DNA of 47,544 bases from Clostridiaceae bacterium AF10-41 (GCA_027686065.1 JAQCTH010000023.1:1-47544); one strand, 5' to 3'. Counted from the first letter of the stretch, positions 13,001-21,174 are shown. Made by a program: numbers and translations. The notes: generated by a model from the letters alone, not told the origin.

Positions 13001-13655
13001 GAGTATATTAAATAGTAACGTAGTAAAAAAAGTTAAAGGTGTAGAGATAGTTAAATTAACATCTGAATCATATAAGACTATAAGTAATAAGGTTGAAAGT
13101 TCAGTAAAAGGTGTATTAGATAATTTCAAGATACCTAGCATAAGTAAAGAAGTAAAAAATAATATAAACTTAAGTAATAGTGGAATAAATAGTGCTAAGA
13201 CCGTAGGAAATGGTGTAAAAAATGATCCCCTTATAATGGATCTTCAGCTTTTTGGAAATAAGGGGGCGGCTAAAGCTGATTTCTATGTCAAACCTAATGG
13301 TGATGTAATACCTTCAACAGGTTACAGATATATGTCTGAAACTGCACCATATTTGGATGAACTTAATAAAACAAAGGTGATACCTAGTAATGCAAATGGA
13401 ACGTATTTTAGTTTTGATAAATATAATGTAGCTTCCCCAGGAAATCTACAAGTTCCTCATGATGCTTCTGTTAGAGGTTCCTTCGATACGTTACAAATAA
13501 TTGATGATATAAGAGTTCCTAATGGGAATTGGGGAAAAGCAAGTTACCTAGAGCCATTAACAAAGGATTTCCCAGAGTTTGGACCTGGAGGAGCTACACA
13601 AGTTATAACGAATGGCAAAATCATACTAGATAAGATAACTAAATTGCCCAAATAA
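4056..13655 (+). CDS. Giant exported Rhs/YD-repeat polymorphic toxin with N-terminal beta-helix
   Basis: The protein has 3199 residues. Residues 1-28 form a signal peptide. An FN3-like segment (about 85-170) and a ChW-like segment with 'GWQQWVYDGEVAG' (about 195-320) follow, then a right-handed parallel beta-helix region (about 340-920). The Rhs shell starts near 935 ('NSATGNFSRNYTDL') and has dozens of YD repeats to about 2800. It closes with the Rhs core 'ETGNYYLISRMYD...RFLQEDTYRGE...YTYCHNNPI' (about 2807-2865). A Gly/Ala-rich hydrophobic pre-toxin segment follows (about 2868-2985), then the linker 'DLQLFGNKGAAKA' (about 3062) and a tip of about 125 residues. The tip has 'GYRYMSE', 'GTYFSFDKY' and 'GPGGATQV'; its family is not recognised, but an ADP-ribosyltransferase-like fold is possible. 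By analogy with WapA and Rhs it should carry a toxic tip to neighbouring cells. The cognate immunity gene is probably the next one. Confidence 0.92.
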   Translation: MHCRNKKIIAFILVFVIIISDSSEVLAKTNLPNSITKLTSNLFSNFNIQNIIKENSSDEVDKRIKEVIDDYNEEINNDPKRISENTDVPKININYVRNIDYKTNIVVWDAILGAEYDVEVDGDIIDVKENIGYFHRDISQNSEHIYRIRAKKDGIVGPWSDEVVKKIAKSENALDTESRQLFSLGNAIAMQAESSAKFSVHRIGRDWSGFAENIVIGDVGDTVDGIKIELNNIPSGIKVKYRVYVADIGWQQWVYDGEVAGVLGKQLQAIEIKLVDVSTGVEKDPEGFNIQYHLVCDDLSNVNIISKDGEISGIIGKKACAFNIQIINAKEFLKTIIAKDTTWTLSGSPYIVEGELIINQGVKLNIDPGVKVIFKKYASRVNGVKVNGILAVNGNSTSPVIFTYSEDGTLITADNYTYKGIEVTPTGEFTGNYCNIEQKGIFNYHITNKGKLKLNNSKINTINDTNTKYSHAILLEEQLDTSIQNSTITNCNTGILVRNPLGTVMINNNKINNNKIGIGFLDNKIGNSEQVSIKSNEIKENEIGINIANKQSKISKLTIENNNILNSKQIGVQFNEGDSTNVIIQKNIISATNTIRYDYSKENLMSGPICINLEKVKFSNTDFLSKLNSSDSNLKNNLSGNNYDGIVIKGVLNDNLYLPSGKNHYVVDYFIDIPKGMVLDIQSGAIINIRGAIWSYGKINAEGKSTEPIVFTSLADKDFGITHTEAKDYDNSRDTNFEAIYVFDEGEFNGINTKIRFGGRNYSQNINNSPSNLRVWGKATVINSEVGDSLTNAISHSSSLKVINTKIYNCIKDGISSLGELSLINSTLTKNTVGLAIVTNNSERSIVSNSFVQNSRFALANYSKTINAEYNFWGSPYGPSYYDKDNKISIKNGDEIYGNIDFDPYLASEYKMNLGDEFNQYINEIEYKNEKHFGQEGVNSATGNFSRNYTDLSSNFDGYEISITRTYNSMDTKDSIIGKGWRFGFQGDVSDYTNESGVKSKVITLPDGSVQSFKENSDGTYTANDSRNILNKQADNSLILTTKEQERYCYNSTGKLVWIKDRNDNMISINIAGDGKISEIIDGTGRKFIINYKNNFIDNIVETFNGATGRVIKYTYQNGFLSSVTDGIGNISYYEYDSNGLLCKIKDKSNNILETINYVADGEDKGKVKDYKDIYGNINTYSYDNINKRTIITDSNKKVTEEWYDNEKYVTFTIYPDRTVSFVEYFLDDGINKYGEIKTETNRNRATYVYERDAKGNRTKIINPDLSHKAYVYDEKNNLIKESDENGKSTYYIYDSKKNNLLKKAQPLDGINEYKGGVDESKFAITLYNYYSESETISLGYKIKSLLKSTIDPEGYVITNTYYDNGNIKTIKNQEGKITTFEYDSLGFKKSEISPKGYKIQYIYDKNGNVEKSIFHENETYRISYDSSGRKLKEVDAKLYNSTLDDLTNHVYNGDHGTRYTYFSNGKIESIKDAENNLTTFKYDLYGNVEKETKPNGAIYSYEYDDMNRVTKTYFQENSSVERVLLEENEYIILSDKFIQKTNKKYLNDNEVAISYFTYDYADRLTEQKNPDNSLLSIKYNPNGTKFTETDENNIVAYYYYDGLNRLTNKWIPFQYVDGRTKYTYTEIQYDKNGYKIIEKIGKYSVEKDKLPDSYIITNNSYYKDGNLKSTIDREGRKIEYFYDDDGYLSEEDKYIDTRSKIITKYINNHFGRPISKTQHIRAGDIYGYNYSDDSEKLIVTKFTYDKNGNIETISTPSLNAAGEQYSSIVTTYIYDKMNRKVSESKPGIDEFGNSTIIKNTIGYNWEGKEQILIDSLNNKTEYIYNNRGLIEKIIDAKGGITAYYYDKAGRKAAEVSPKNYDSSKQLSEMERTEYVYDLMDRVKLKINKFYEKKVKSTTYGWTSNWVEVVAKAYKYDEKGNLIKELDALGYETGSGTTPDEKINNGYGVEYRYNLNRNLISKLEPESNEKGLQFSIKYEYDALGRKYSETNSKNIVTLFELDDVGNTIAVKVKETPTSSEQIIETKQFDFLNRVKTQTDGNGDITTFIYNNFDKIRKVVYPGDGTINSNTITYQYDVLGNLKKEENTEGITRSYNYDNQGNLLSEKAYKINNEASTTIITSTRYDKVGNKRFEYDGNGYIKESIYDELNRLKTTKAEVTNIDGTKMVQTTTYDYDKNSNNISITDWVGDVYSNVYDGINRVIEKKDPYSIIEKIEYNHNNSQIYSYDALNNKTQYSYDKNNRLLVTTDPEGHKSSQTYDDLGNIVSKTDGRGNSLTPDGKNHTTRFEYNEFNKLKKVTNAKGEITEYSYDLNGNIISQKDGKGNVTIYEYNVANKISKRIDPNGRIGTNGKYTYKSEKIESYNYFSDGNLKEKVDRNGKTTSYKYNVLNKPVLETVGDISISYTYDNNGNMLTMSDDTGITKREYDELNRVIKKVVPNIGETKFIYDLTTSRIEMPDASYGESSIDPKGNIVTKFFDKSGRVKYILDGDITSNIITTYDYYSNGSTKSVSYKGGIKEEYTYFKNNLLKTLENKNLDGTLIESYMYEYDEGNNQTKKIDKKGSTIYTYDELNRIDSVTDTSGIKIGYSYDKAGNREKQSLIKDGNIISTTIYNYNEQNRLTSNTTSSEGIEETTPYTYDNNGNLLYKGKEIVEPDNASSTETFLASISGENENELSKDITFYEYDDLNRLIKAEVGGQTSLYKYNAEGLRVEKTVEGITTKYLYEGMKVVLELDSEGSEKAQNIYGTNLVTREVSENNEKYFYLYNGHGDVTALADESSQIRATYYYDAFGVPTEVTGDVDNPIRYAGYQYDDETGNYYLISRMYDSTIARFLQEDTYRGEINDPLSLNLYTYCHNNPITYDDPNGHWIHIAIGAAIGAVINTAITAVKDYKDDHKFNSGWKSYAGAAVEGAIIGGVGAATGGSSLLAMAAVETVSGYVGSVARQYISTGKVSYKEAAYDSITNGLGSVIGVGVGKAVGQVGKSILNSNVVKKVKGVEIVKLTSESYKTISNKVESSVKGVLDNFKIPSISKEVKNNINLSNSGINSAKTVGNGVKNDPLIMDLQLFGNKGAAKADFYVKPNGDVIPSTGYRYMSETAPYLDELNKTKVIPSNANGTYFSFDKYNVASPGNLQVPHDASVRGSFDTLQIIDDIRVPNGNWGKASYLEPLTKDFPEFGPGGATQVITNGKIILDKITKLPK

Positions 13656-13679
13656 GGTATTAGTAAAGGAGAGATAATA

Positions 13680-13880
13680 ATGTATCAAGCAACTGAAGAA
13701 GATAAGATACGTTCAAAAAAAATAATAAGTGAAGAGTTTCAAAAATATAATTTGAATATTCCAGATAAAGAATTAGATGAAAAGGTTATTGAAGTTCTTA
13801 ATATATCATACTCAATTGGTGGAGGATATGATGAGAATACTATAAGAAAGCTTACACAATCACTAATAAAGAGAATGTGA
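13680..13880 (+). CDS. Small protein, putative immunity to the Rhs tip
   Basis: The 66-residue protein is charged and mostly helical, has no signal peptide, and starts behind AAAGGAGAG. It begins 24 nt after the rhs stop codon, which is where polymorphic-toxin immunity genes sit. I do not recognise the family, so the immunity role rests on position and size alone. A terminator-bearing repeat follows from 14024. Confidence 0.65.
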   Translation: MYQATEEDKIRSKKIISEEFQKYNLNIPDKELDEKVIEVLNISYSIGGGYDENTIRKLTQSLIKRM

Positions 13881-14023
13881 GGTTACTTAAACTAAGTATA
13901 AATCATTTTTCGCCTAACTGCAAAATTACTAAACAACTCACTGCTAAATTACAAAAAATTGCATTTGTAAAGATAGATACTCGTTTACATTATATTTGTC
14001 GACATACAATATGCAGAAAGAAG

Positions 14024-14297
14024 CTGCATAATTTCAATAATGCGGTGAGCTGTAATTAAAAGAAAAGCTAAATATATATTATAACCGTGATAAGAGCCAA
14101 TGTTTCTAATGAAGAAGCATTGACTCTTTTTCAATATAAAGAAATTGAAAGGAGTAAAGATAATGTGGCAATTAATTGAAGATTTTAAGATGAGCCTAAT
14201 TGAGGATGGAAAGAGCACCAAAACAATAGAAAGCTATGTTGGTGACATTAAGGCTTTTATAGAGTTCTTAACAGCTAAAGGAGTTGATTTCAATGGT
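14024..14297 (+). repeat. Diverged direct repeat, copy A (terminator plus recombinase 5' end)
   Basis: This segment aligns base for base with 21175-21435, apart from scattered substitutions and a short deletion at the beginning of the recombinase coding part in the second copy. It covers an 'AATAATGCGGTGAG' motif, a promoter-like AT stretch, a rho-independent hairpin, a GAAAGGAGT ribosome binding site and the first ~45 codons of a tyrosine recombinase. The two copies bracket the whole orphan-tip region. Confidence 0.8.
14092..14131 (+). terminator. Rho-independent terminator (copy A)
   Basis: AAGAGCCAATG and CATTGACTCTTTTT form an 11-bp stem with one or two wobble pairs and a T-run. It could end the subtilase-rhs-immunity transcript or act as an attenuator ahead of the recombinase fragment. 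An equivalent hairpin lies at 21241-21281. Confidence 0.75.
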
Positions 14298-14537
14298 ATT
14301 TTACAACGATTCTACGTAGTAAGTTACAAGAACTTTTTAGTAGAAAGCAACTATGAAGTAGCAACAATTAATAAAAAGATTAATAGCATCCATGCACTAA
14401 ATAGATACTTAGTGGCTATTGGGCAGATGAAAGAAATAGTAGTAGAAAATTCTAAGGACAGAGTAAAAATAGCCTATGGTTCAGAGAAGCAAGTGAAAGT
14501 CTATTCAGATAAGGAGGTGGAATACAATTTAAATTAA
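14163..14537 (+). pseudogene. Truncated tyrosine recombinase (core-binding domain only)
   Basis: The ATG at 14163 follows GAAAGGAGT; the frame can be read from an upstream TTG but that lies in the ribosome binding site. Residues 1-117 match the N-terminal SAM-like core-binding domain of XerC/phage integrases ('GKSTKTIESYVGDIKAFIEFL', 'ATINKKINSIHALNRYL'). The catalytic domain with R-H-R-Y residues is absent. At about 14513 the sequence switches, at GGAGGTGG, into a copy of the end of the TNT tip found near 17673, so the last few codons are read-through. It cannot be an active recombinase, but it may mark how the island was built. Confidence 0.8.
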
Positions 14538-14816
14538 ATAATACTATTCAGGAGTTACTAGACTCTGGTAGGATAATCGAGGTGACAAAGTGAAAAATTT
14601 ATTGCAAGAAAAGAAGATTGCTGAAAACTTATATAGTTTAAATGGAGAACTGCCTAATGAAGCATACTGTATAGGAAAGAATAAAAGTATTTGGGAAGTT
14701 TATTATAGCTAAAGAGAGCATAAATCAGAATGCAAAAAATTTGGCTAGGAATCATAAGCATGTAGTTATTTTTATGAAGCTTTAATAGAGGTTTTAAATC
14801 AAATGAAGTTGCTATA
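14513..14816 (+). pseudogene. Decayed second copy of TNT tip end plus its immunity gene
   Basis: About 300 bp here is a mutated duplicate of 17673-17992. The first part matches the last ~25 codons of the TNT tip. The rest matches the 80-residue immunity gene, but the stretch holding its ATG is deleted and in-frame stops are present (for example TAG/TAA after 'EVYYS'). It is a remnant, not a gene. Confidence 0.85.
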
Positions 14817-14867
14817 TAAATGTCAAGCTAGAAATGTAACTTTTTGATCATTTAAGAATGTAGTTTT

Positions 14868-16908
<2,041 letters not shown>

Positions 16909-17011
16909 AATTACCCCCAATAAATCTTGAGTAATTATAATTTATTCAAACTAATTTGTACATTATTATATGATCATTTACTTGCATTCTTATCTTATCA
17001 TTTATAATAAG

Positions 17012-17329
17012 CTAGCTAAATTTTCTGGAATAGCACCAGTGAATTTCAGTTCAGCAGGTAAAGGGAAAGATAAAAAGAGTAAACAAGGTAATAGAGAACT
17101 CTATGGAGTATTCTATTTCTTAGTAGTACAACAAATACAAGTATCTAAGAAAGGAACTCCTAGAAATCCAGTTTTCCTAGAGTACTACAAGAGAAAGGTT
17201 TCAGAAGGTAAAACCAAGATACAAGCATTAGTGTGTGTAATGAGAAGGCTTAACAATATCATCTATGGGATGATGAAGAATAAGGCTGAATACATTTTAC
17301 CAGATATGGAAGTAGAACAAATAGCATGA
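17012..17329 (+). pseudogene. IS110-family transposase remnant (C-terminal end)
   Basis: From 'LAKFSGIAPVNFSSAGKG' to the stop, the frame matches the C-terminal Transposase_20 part of IS110-family enzymes, including 'QGNRELYGVFYFL' and 'GKTKIQALVCVMRRLNNIIY'. The N-terminal DEDD catalytic domain is missing. The IS21 element abuts its 5' side, so IS21 insertion or a linked deletion probably removed it. A hairpin (AGTGGTAGA...TCTACCACT, 17336-17370) follows directly. Confidence 0.85.
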
Positions 17330-17360
17330 TAAAATAGTGGTAGATGTTGAAAACAGTAGA

Positions 17361-17404
17361 CTCTACCACTAAAACATAATAAGACAGACTCTGCCCCAAG
17401 GGGG
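17361..17404 (+). repeat. 44-bp leader repeat before orphan tip 2
   Basis: It aligns without gaps to 20351-20394, with about four mismatches. The shared core is AATAAGACAGACTCTG followed by CCAAGGGGG. In both places it ends where a displaced Rhs tip begins. The GGGGGCGG(G/C)TAAAGC sequence at its 3' edge also matches the tip junction inside the full-length rhs gene (13262-13275). Confidence 0.8.
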
Positions 17405-17751
17405 CGGGTAAAGCTACAAGTGCAGAGAAAATTGTATGGCCACCAAATGATGGGGGTATATTAGGAACTGAAAAAAATGTAGTACTTCAAAAAGGATATC
17501 AGTTTGACCGTTATGGATTGAATAAAGGGTCATATGTATCTCCAGTCGGAACTCCTTATGAAATGAGGTCTTTGGCACCAGGTACTGAGTTAAAGCCATA
17601 CAAGGTATTTGAAGTTGTTAAACCTGTAAGGGGGCAAGGAAGTGTAATATCACCTTGGTTTGACCAGCCAGGAGGTGGGTTACAATTTAAATTAAATAAT
17701 TCTATTCAGGAGCTACTAGATTCTGGTAGAATAATCGAGGTGACAAAGTAA
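17383..17751 (+). pseudogene. Orphan Rhs tip of the TNT (NAD glycohydrolase) family
   Basis: Translating from 17383 gives an uninterrupted tip of about 122 codons with the signatures of the TNT/DUF4237 family: 'WPPNDGG', 'DRYG', 'GTPYEMRSLAPGT', 'PWFDQPGGGLQF'. Mycobacterium tuberculosis TNT hydrolyses NAD+, and the Gln in the GGGxQ motif is reported as catalytic there. An in-frame TAA at 17380 and the lack of ATG/GTG mean it has no normal start; a TTG at 17518 would give only 77 residues. The first codons (KGAGKA) parallel KGAAKA in the intact rhs gene, so it looks like a silent alternative tip. Its stop overlaps the immunity gene start. Confidence 0.85.
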
Positions 17752-17993
17752 TGACAATTGTAGAATTGAAGAATTTATTACAAGAAAAGAAGATTCCTCA
17801 AGACTTATATAGTTTAAATGGGGGATTGCCTAATGAAGCATACTGTATAGGAAAAAATAAAGGTATTTGGGAAGTTTATTATAGCGAAAGAGGACATAAA
17901 TCAGAATACAAAAAATTTGACTCGGAATCCGAAGCGTGTAGTTATTTTTATAAAGCTTTAATAGAGGTTTTAAAGCAAATGAAGTTGCTATAA
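17751..17993 (+). CDS. Putative immunity protein for the TNT tip
   Basis: The 80-residue protein starts with an ATG sharing one base with the tip's TAA stop, an arrangement typical of toxin-immunity pairs. It is acidic/aromatic with 'LPNEAYCIGKNKGIWEVYY'. I cannot name its family. A mutated copy, without a start codon, sits at 14585-14816 next to a fragment of the same tip, which supports the two being inherited as a unit. It may protect against sibling strains that still use a TNT tip. Confidence 0.75.
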   Translation: MTIVELKNLLQEKKIPQDLYSLNGGLPNEAYCIGKNKGIWEVYYSERGHKSEYKKFDSESEACSYFYKALIEVLKQMKLL

Positions 17994-18013
17994 TAAATAA
18001 TGGATAAAAATTA

Positions 18014-18186
18014 GTGGTTAGGAAGGATGATGTAGTAGTGGAGTTAATTAATGGGCTTAAAAAGGCACAAATACTAAATAAAGATTGTCAGTATATTTTG
18101 TTAGATTTAGAGGGGTTTTTATGCAAAGAAAATAAATTTATGCGCTTTTCAATTGATGATGAATATTTGGAATGCCTAAATAAACT
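18014..18186 (+). pseudogene. 5' part of an immunity-like gene split by IS3
   Basis: A GTG start gives about 58 codons ('ELINGLKKAQILNKDCQYIL') before IS3 interrupts the frame. The frame as read ends inside the element at 18202. The probable remainder continues at 19502. Joining the two after removing one copy of an apparent 3-bp target repeat (ACT) leaves the frames one base apart, so either my element ends are slightly off or a frameshift also exists. Family not recognised. Confidence 0.6.
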
Positions 18187-18221
18187 TGACCCTGTCAAGT
18201 AGACAATAGAAAAAAGACTCT

Positions 18222-19058
18222 TTATGCGGCATGAGACTTATATTGAATAGGACTCATGCCGTATTTTAGTAGTATTCGCTCATTATTATAAAACCAAATA
18301 TATTCATTGATTTCATTTATTAATTTTTCTGTTTCTCGTGTTTTGCTTAAGTATATTAATTCTGATTTTAAATGTCCAAAAAATATTTCAATAGGAGCAT
18401 TGTCCCAACAGTTCCCACGACGGGACATAGATTGTGTAATACTGTGCCTTTTTAAATCATCGCAATATTCTTTTCTTGTGTATTGAAATCCTTGATCAGT
18501 ATGCAATATACACCCTTTTTTCAATGGCAGATTATATAGCTGTTCTAATGTATCATTAACCAATTTCACATCATTCCTAGTACTCATATTATAAGCAATA
18601 ATTTGATCATTATATAAATCTTTTACTGCGCTTAAGTATAAAAATCGACGACTAGATTTATCTAGAGGAATATATGTTATATCCATGCATAACTTCGTTA
18701 ACGGTCTAGTAACCGTAAATTCTCTATTCAATATATTCTTCGCTACTGACGCAGGTTTAAACTTATGCTTATATACTTTTTTACGTATAACAGCTTTTAT
18801 ATTCATTTCATTCATTAGTCTATATACACGCTTATGATTTATTTCAATGCCTAATATATTATTAAGATAAATACATATTCTCCTTCGTCCATAAGTTCCT
18901 CTATATTTATTATGTATATCTAGTATATGATTTTTAATTATTTTATCCTGTATATCCTTATTGGTGATAATATCTTTACGCTTGAGCCATTTATAATAAG
19001 AGCTTCGCGCTACTTTTGCCAATAGGCAAAGACGTGTAATAGAATATCGCTCTGACAT
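18222..19058 (-). CDS. IS3 transposase OrfB (DDE integrase)
   Basis: The coordinates give the 278-residue frame from its first ATG. The rve catalytic core has its acidic residues in 'MDITYIP', 'HTDQGFQY' and 'NAPIEIFFGHLKSE', with the HTH_21 'YRGTYGRRRI' segment before it. The frame stays open upstream of this ATG as far as the A AAA AAG heptamer in orfA (19115-19121), so the working transposase is probably an OrfAB fusion made by -1 frameshifting. Confidence 0.92.
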   Translation of the reverse strand: MSERYSITRLCLLAKVARSSYYKWLKRKDIITNKDIQDKIIKNHILDIHNKYRGTYGRRRICIYLNNILGIEINHKRVYRLMNEMNIKAVIRKKVYKHKFKPASVAKNILNREFTVTRPLTKLCMDITYIPLDKSSRRFLYLSAVKDLYNDQIIAYNMSTRNDVKLVNDTLEQLYNLPLKKGCILHTDQGFQYTRKEYCDDLKRHSITQSMSRRGNCWDNAPIEIFFGHLKSELIYLSKTRETEKLINEINEYIWFYNNERILLKYGMSPIQYKSHAA

Positions 19059-19090
19059 AAAAAATATAATCTCATATATATTAACTCGTG

Positions 19091-19417
19091 TTATTCTTCT
19101 GCCAGAGCTCTTAGCTTTTTTAGGAATTCATTCTCCATTCTTAAGTACTCAACTTCTTCTTCTAATGATGAAAATTTAGTTTTTGGTCTACCTATTCGTG
19201 AACCATTAGTTCGAGTTTTAGATTTTCTTCCTCTACTTTCAATATCGAAAGCTTTTTCACCTTCAGCTTGGTATTTTTTTACCCAATCATAAACTCTCTT
19301 TTTCTCACTTAAGCCTAATTCCTTAGCAATTGTATTTGCTCCTATATGTTGATTTAAGTGCATATCAACTGCTTTTAATTTAGTCTCTTTGCTATATTTC
19401 CTTTGAATTCCACTCAT
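19091..19417 (-). CDS. IS3 OrfA (helix-turn-helix)
   Basis: The start is the internal ATG encoding MSGIQRK, matching typical OrfA proteins and giving 108 residues. A HTH ('GANTIAKELGLSEKKRVYDW') and a C-terminal leucine-zipper-like coil ('LEEEVEYLRMENEFLKKL') are visible. A slippery AAAAAAG lies 8 codons before its stop, and the -1 frame runs open into orfB without a stop. Confidence 0.9.
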   Translation of the reverse strand: MSGIQRKYSKETKLKAVDMHLNQHIGANTIAKELGLSEKKRVYDWVKKYQAEGEKAFDIESRGRKSKTRTNGSRIGRPKTKFSSLEEEVEYLRMENEFLKKLRALAEE

Positions 19418-19501
19418 AAAAAATCCCCCTATAGTAAACAAATATCTAACCTAATTATAAAGGCCTTTTTTTATTTGTCTACCATAAGGGGATTATACTA
19501 A

Positions 19502-19834
19502 AAGAAAGTCTTTGATGATATTCTTAAATGTGATAAGGATGCTAAGATTGTAGTGTGTGCATATAAAGATGAATTAGTTGATAATCAGCAAAATAAATTT
19601 ATATATGCAGACTCTATTTGGATATCAACGAATACAAGTGAAGAATATTTGATAGATATTTTTAATGAAGAAACAGCAGAAATTTCGCCAAGCGATATAA
19701 GTAATTACACTGAAACAAGTGAAATGATTGAGAGTGAAATACTATTTCTTGATAATAGCGGTAATATTAAGAAAGTAATAGAAGTTTTTAACGAAACAGA
19801 AATTAAAAATATTAAAATTATATATTGGGACTAA
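19502..19834 (+). pseudogene. 3' part of the IS3-split immunity-like gene
   Basis: The frame is open from 19502 ('KKVFDDILKCDKDAKIVVC') to the stop. It has no good start until a GTG at 19553 without a clear ribosome binding site. It is acidic and ends with 'EIKNIKIIYWD'. Its position after the TNT immunity gene and on the far side of IS3 suggests it is the C-terminal part of the gene beginning at 18014. Function unknown. Confidence 0.6.
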
Positions 19835-20350
19835 TGCAATATAACTTATAATCATAAGTGGTTAAAGTGAGCAAGACATAGTATTATATAGGTCGGGAAA
19901 TATAGAGTTAATTGAAGGTGTAGATGAGAATATTTAAGGTTCGATTTAAAATTAAGATATAACTTACTACAAAATTAATATATTTAGAGAAAATAAGTTA
20001 AATCAATAAAAGTGGTAAGGGTATTCAATTCATAATATTAATAATGCAGTGAAAAATTAAATGAATCAGCTGAAAATTAAGTAGGCTGGTTCATTAATTT
20101 TTTAGCAGTTAAATAAATACCCGCGATTCATAAAGGAGTTCTTAGGCAATTAACACTAGCACCTTTAGGAGTCAGTAAAACGTAAGCGTAAAAAATTTGA
20201 TGCCTAGATGAATAGATTTTCAGTTGCTAGAATTACAGATAGTAAGAATATGAAGGGGGCTGTCTGTATCTTACTGGGATATTTTAATGCAATTTATAAA
20301 ATTAAAAAAGCCGCTTAATTTTTGACGCTTACGATATTAAAGATACTCAA
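19835..20350. other. Gene-poor stretch with structured DNA before orphan tip 3
   Basis: No convincing gene is present. The stretch holds an 'AATAATGCAGTGA' word (20039-20051) also seen in the two large repeats, a terminator at 20060-20104, a TTAGGCA...TGCCTAG inverted pair (20142-20148 and 20201-20207), and CGTAAGCGT / ACGCTTACG inverted words bracketing 20181-20333. The latter could be the ends of a small non-autonomous element or a structured RNA. Confidence 0.5.
20060..20104 (+). terminator. Rho-independent terminator after the split immunity-like gene
   Basis: AATGAATCAGC pairs with GCTGGTTCATT (11 bp with a G-T pair) and is followed by TTAATTTTTTA. It would end transcription from the TNT-immunity cluster. 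Confidence 0.75.
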
Positions 20351-20394
20351 CTCTACCATTAATAAATAATAAGACAGACTCTGCACCAAGGGGG
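20351..20394 (+). repeat. 44-bp leader repeat before orphan tip 3
   Basis: Gapless match to 17361-17404 with about four differences. It ends at the CAAGGGGG junction where the third tip begins ('KGVTQAADPYAG'). Confidence 0.8.
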
Positions 20395-20800
20395 TTACAC
20401 AAGCTGCTGACCCATATGCAGGAGTTAAGCAGGCATCTGAATATTTAAGTCTCAAGGTGTACCAAGGAGATTCAGAAAGCAAGTATTAGAGTCATTTGAC
20501 GTAAGAACAATAAAAATGGATGTAGCAGGTAATAACACCTATGGTTTAAGATTTTATGATGGAACTAATGCAAGTGCAAAGGGAAGATATTTATTTGAAA
20601 CATTCAATCATTTAACTAATCGTAATAATTTAGCATTTCCACCAGAATGGAATATAATGACAGGAATATAACAATTTCAAGTTAAGCCAGAAACAACAAT
20701 AATTAAAGAAAAAGCAGCTCCACAATTTGATTTTGCTAACCAGTATGTAGGAGGAGAAACACAATGGTATATAAACAATTTGGACAATTTAATTCCGTAA
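20374..20800 (+). pseudogene. Orphan Rhs tip 3, inactivated
   Basis: The reading frame starts as 'GVTQAADPYAGVKQASEYL', needs a frameshift near 20447, and continues 'VPRRFRKQVLESFDVRTIK ... YGLRFYDGTNASAKGRYLF ... PPEWNIMTGI'. An in-frame TAA then breaks it near 20669 before 'QFQVKPETTII ... QYVGGETQWYINN'. No start codon precedes it. The last codons overlap the downstream immunity gene by 37 nt. The toxin family is not recognised; the GGxTQ close to the C-terminus resembles the other two tips. It cannot be made as a full product. Confidence 0.75.
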
Positions 20801-21060
20801 ACGATAAAAGTCAGAAGTTCCCAAATAAATTACAGAATGTGATGAAGCAGATGGATGATGAGATAGATTCACATAAAAATGGAAAAGGAATTACTGGAAA
20901 CATTATTCAACTAGAGAATATCAGAAAAGAGTTAGAGCGTATGAGGAATAGCTTATCATCTAAGAAATTTAAACCAAGTTATCCAAGGATTATAATAGAT
21001 TATTGGGAGTATACAAATCCATTAGGTGATAAATTATTAGATTGTATGATGATTACTTAA
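20764..21060 (+). CDS. Putative immunity protein for orphan tip 3
   Basis: The protein has 98 residues. AGGAGGAGAAACACAATG, inside the end of the broken tip, supplies an excellent ribosome binding site. The product is mostly helical ('LQNVMKQMDDEIDSHKNG', 'ENIRKELERMRNSL') and soluble. It remains intact although its toxin is broken, as expected for a retained immunity gene. Family not recognised. Confidence 0.75.
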   Translation: MVYKQFGQFNSVNDKSQKFPNKLQNVMKQMDDEIDSHKNGKGITGNIIQLENIRKELERMRNSLSSKKFKPSYPRIIIDYWEYTNPLGDKLLDCMMIT

Positions 21061-21174
21061 AATTATAGTGTAAAAGTATAGGTGAGGTAGATGCATAATT
21101 AGAAAATAACTGAGTACAAAATTATGCTAGGTAACTATTGATAGATTAATCAACAAGTCATAAATAATAACTCA

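Larger units (their letters stand above)
18187..19496 (-). mobile_element. IS3-family insertion sequence (IS150-like)
   Basis: orfA and orfB lie on the minus strand between imperfect terminal inverted repeats. The left end reads TGACCCTGTCAAGTAGACAA; the right end, inverted, carries GTAGACAAATAAAAAAAGG. ACT flanks both sides (18184-18186 and 19497-19499), a plausible target duplication. It splits an immunity-like gene. Ends are accurate to a few bases only. Confidence 0.85.

Noticed and set aside
13877..14221. Short open frames on both strands after the first immunity gene
   Set aside because: They cross the terminator repeat, have no ribosome binding site and no recognisable sequence.
17518..17751. 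Independent 77-residue protein starting at TTG
   Set aside because: The TNT similarity begins well upstream in the same frame, so this would be a truncated fragment; no ribosome binding site precedes the TTG.
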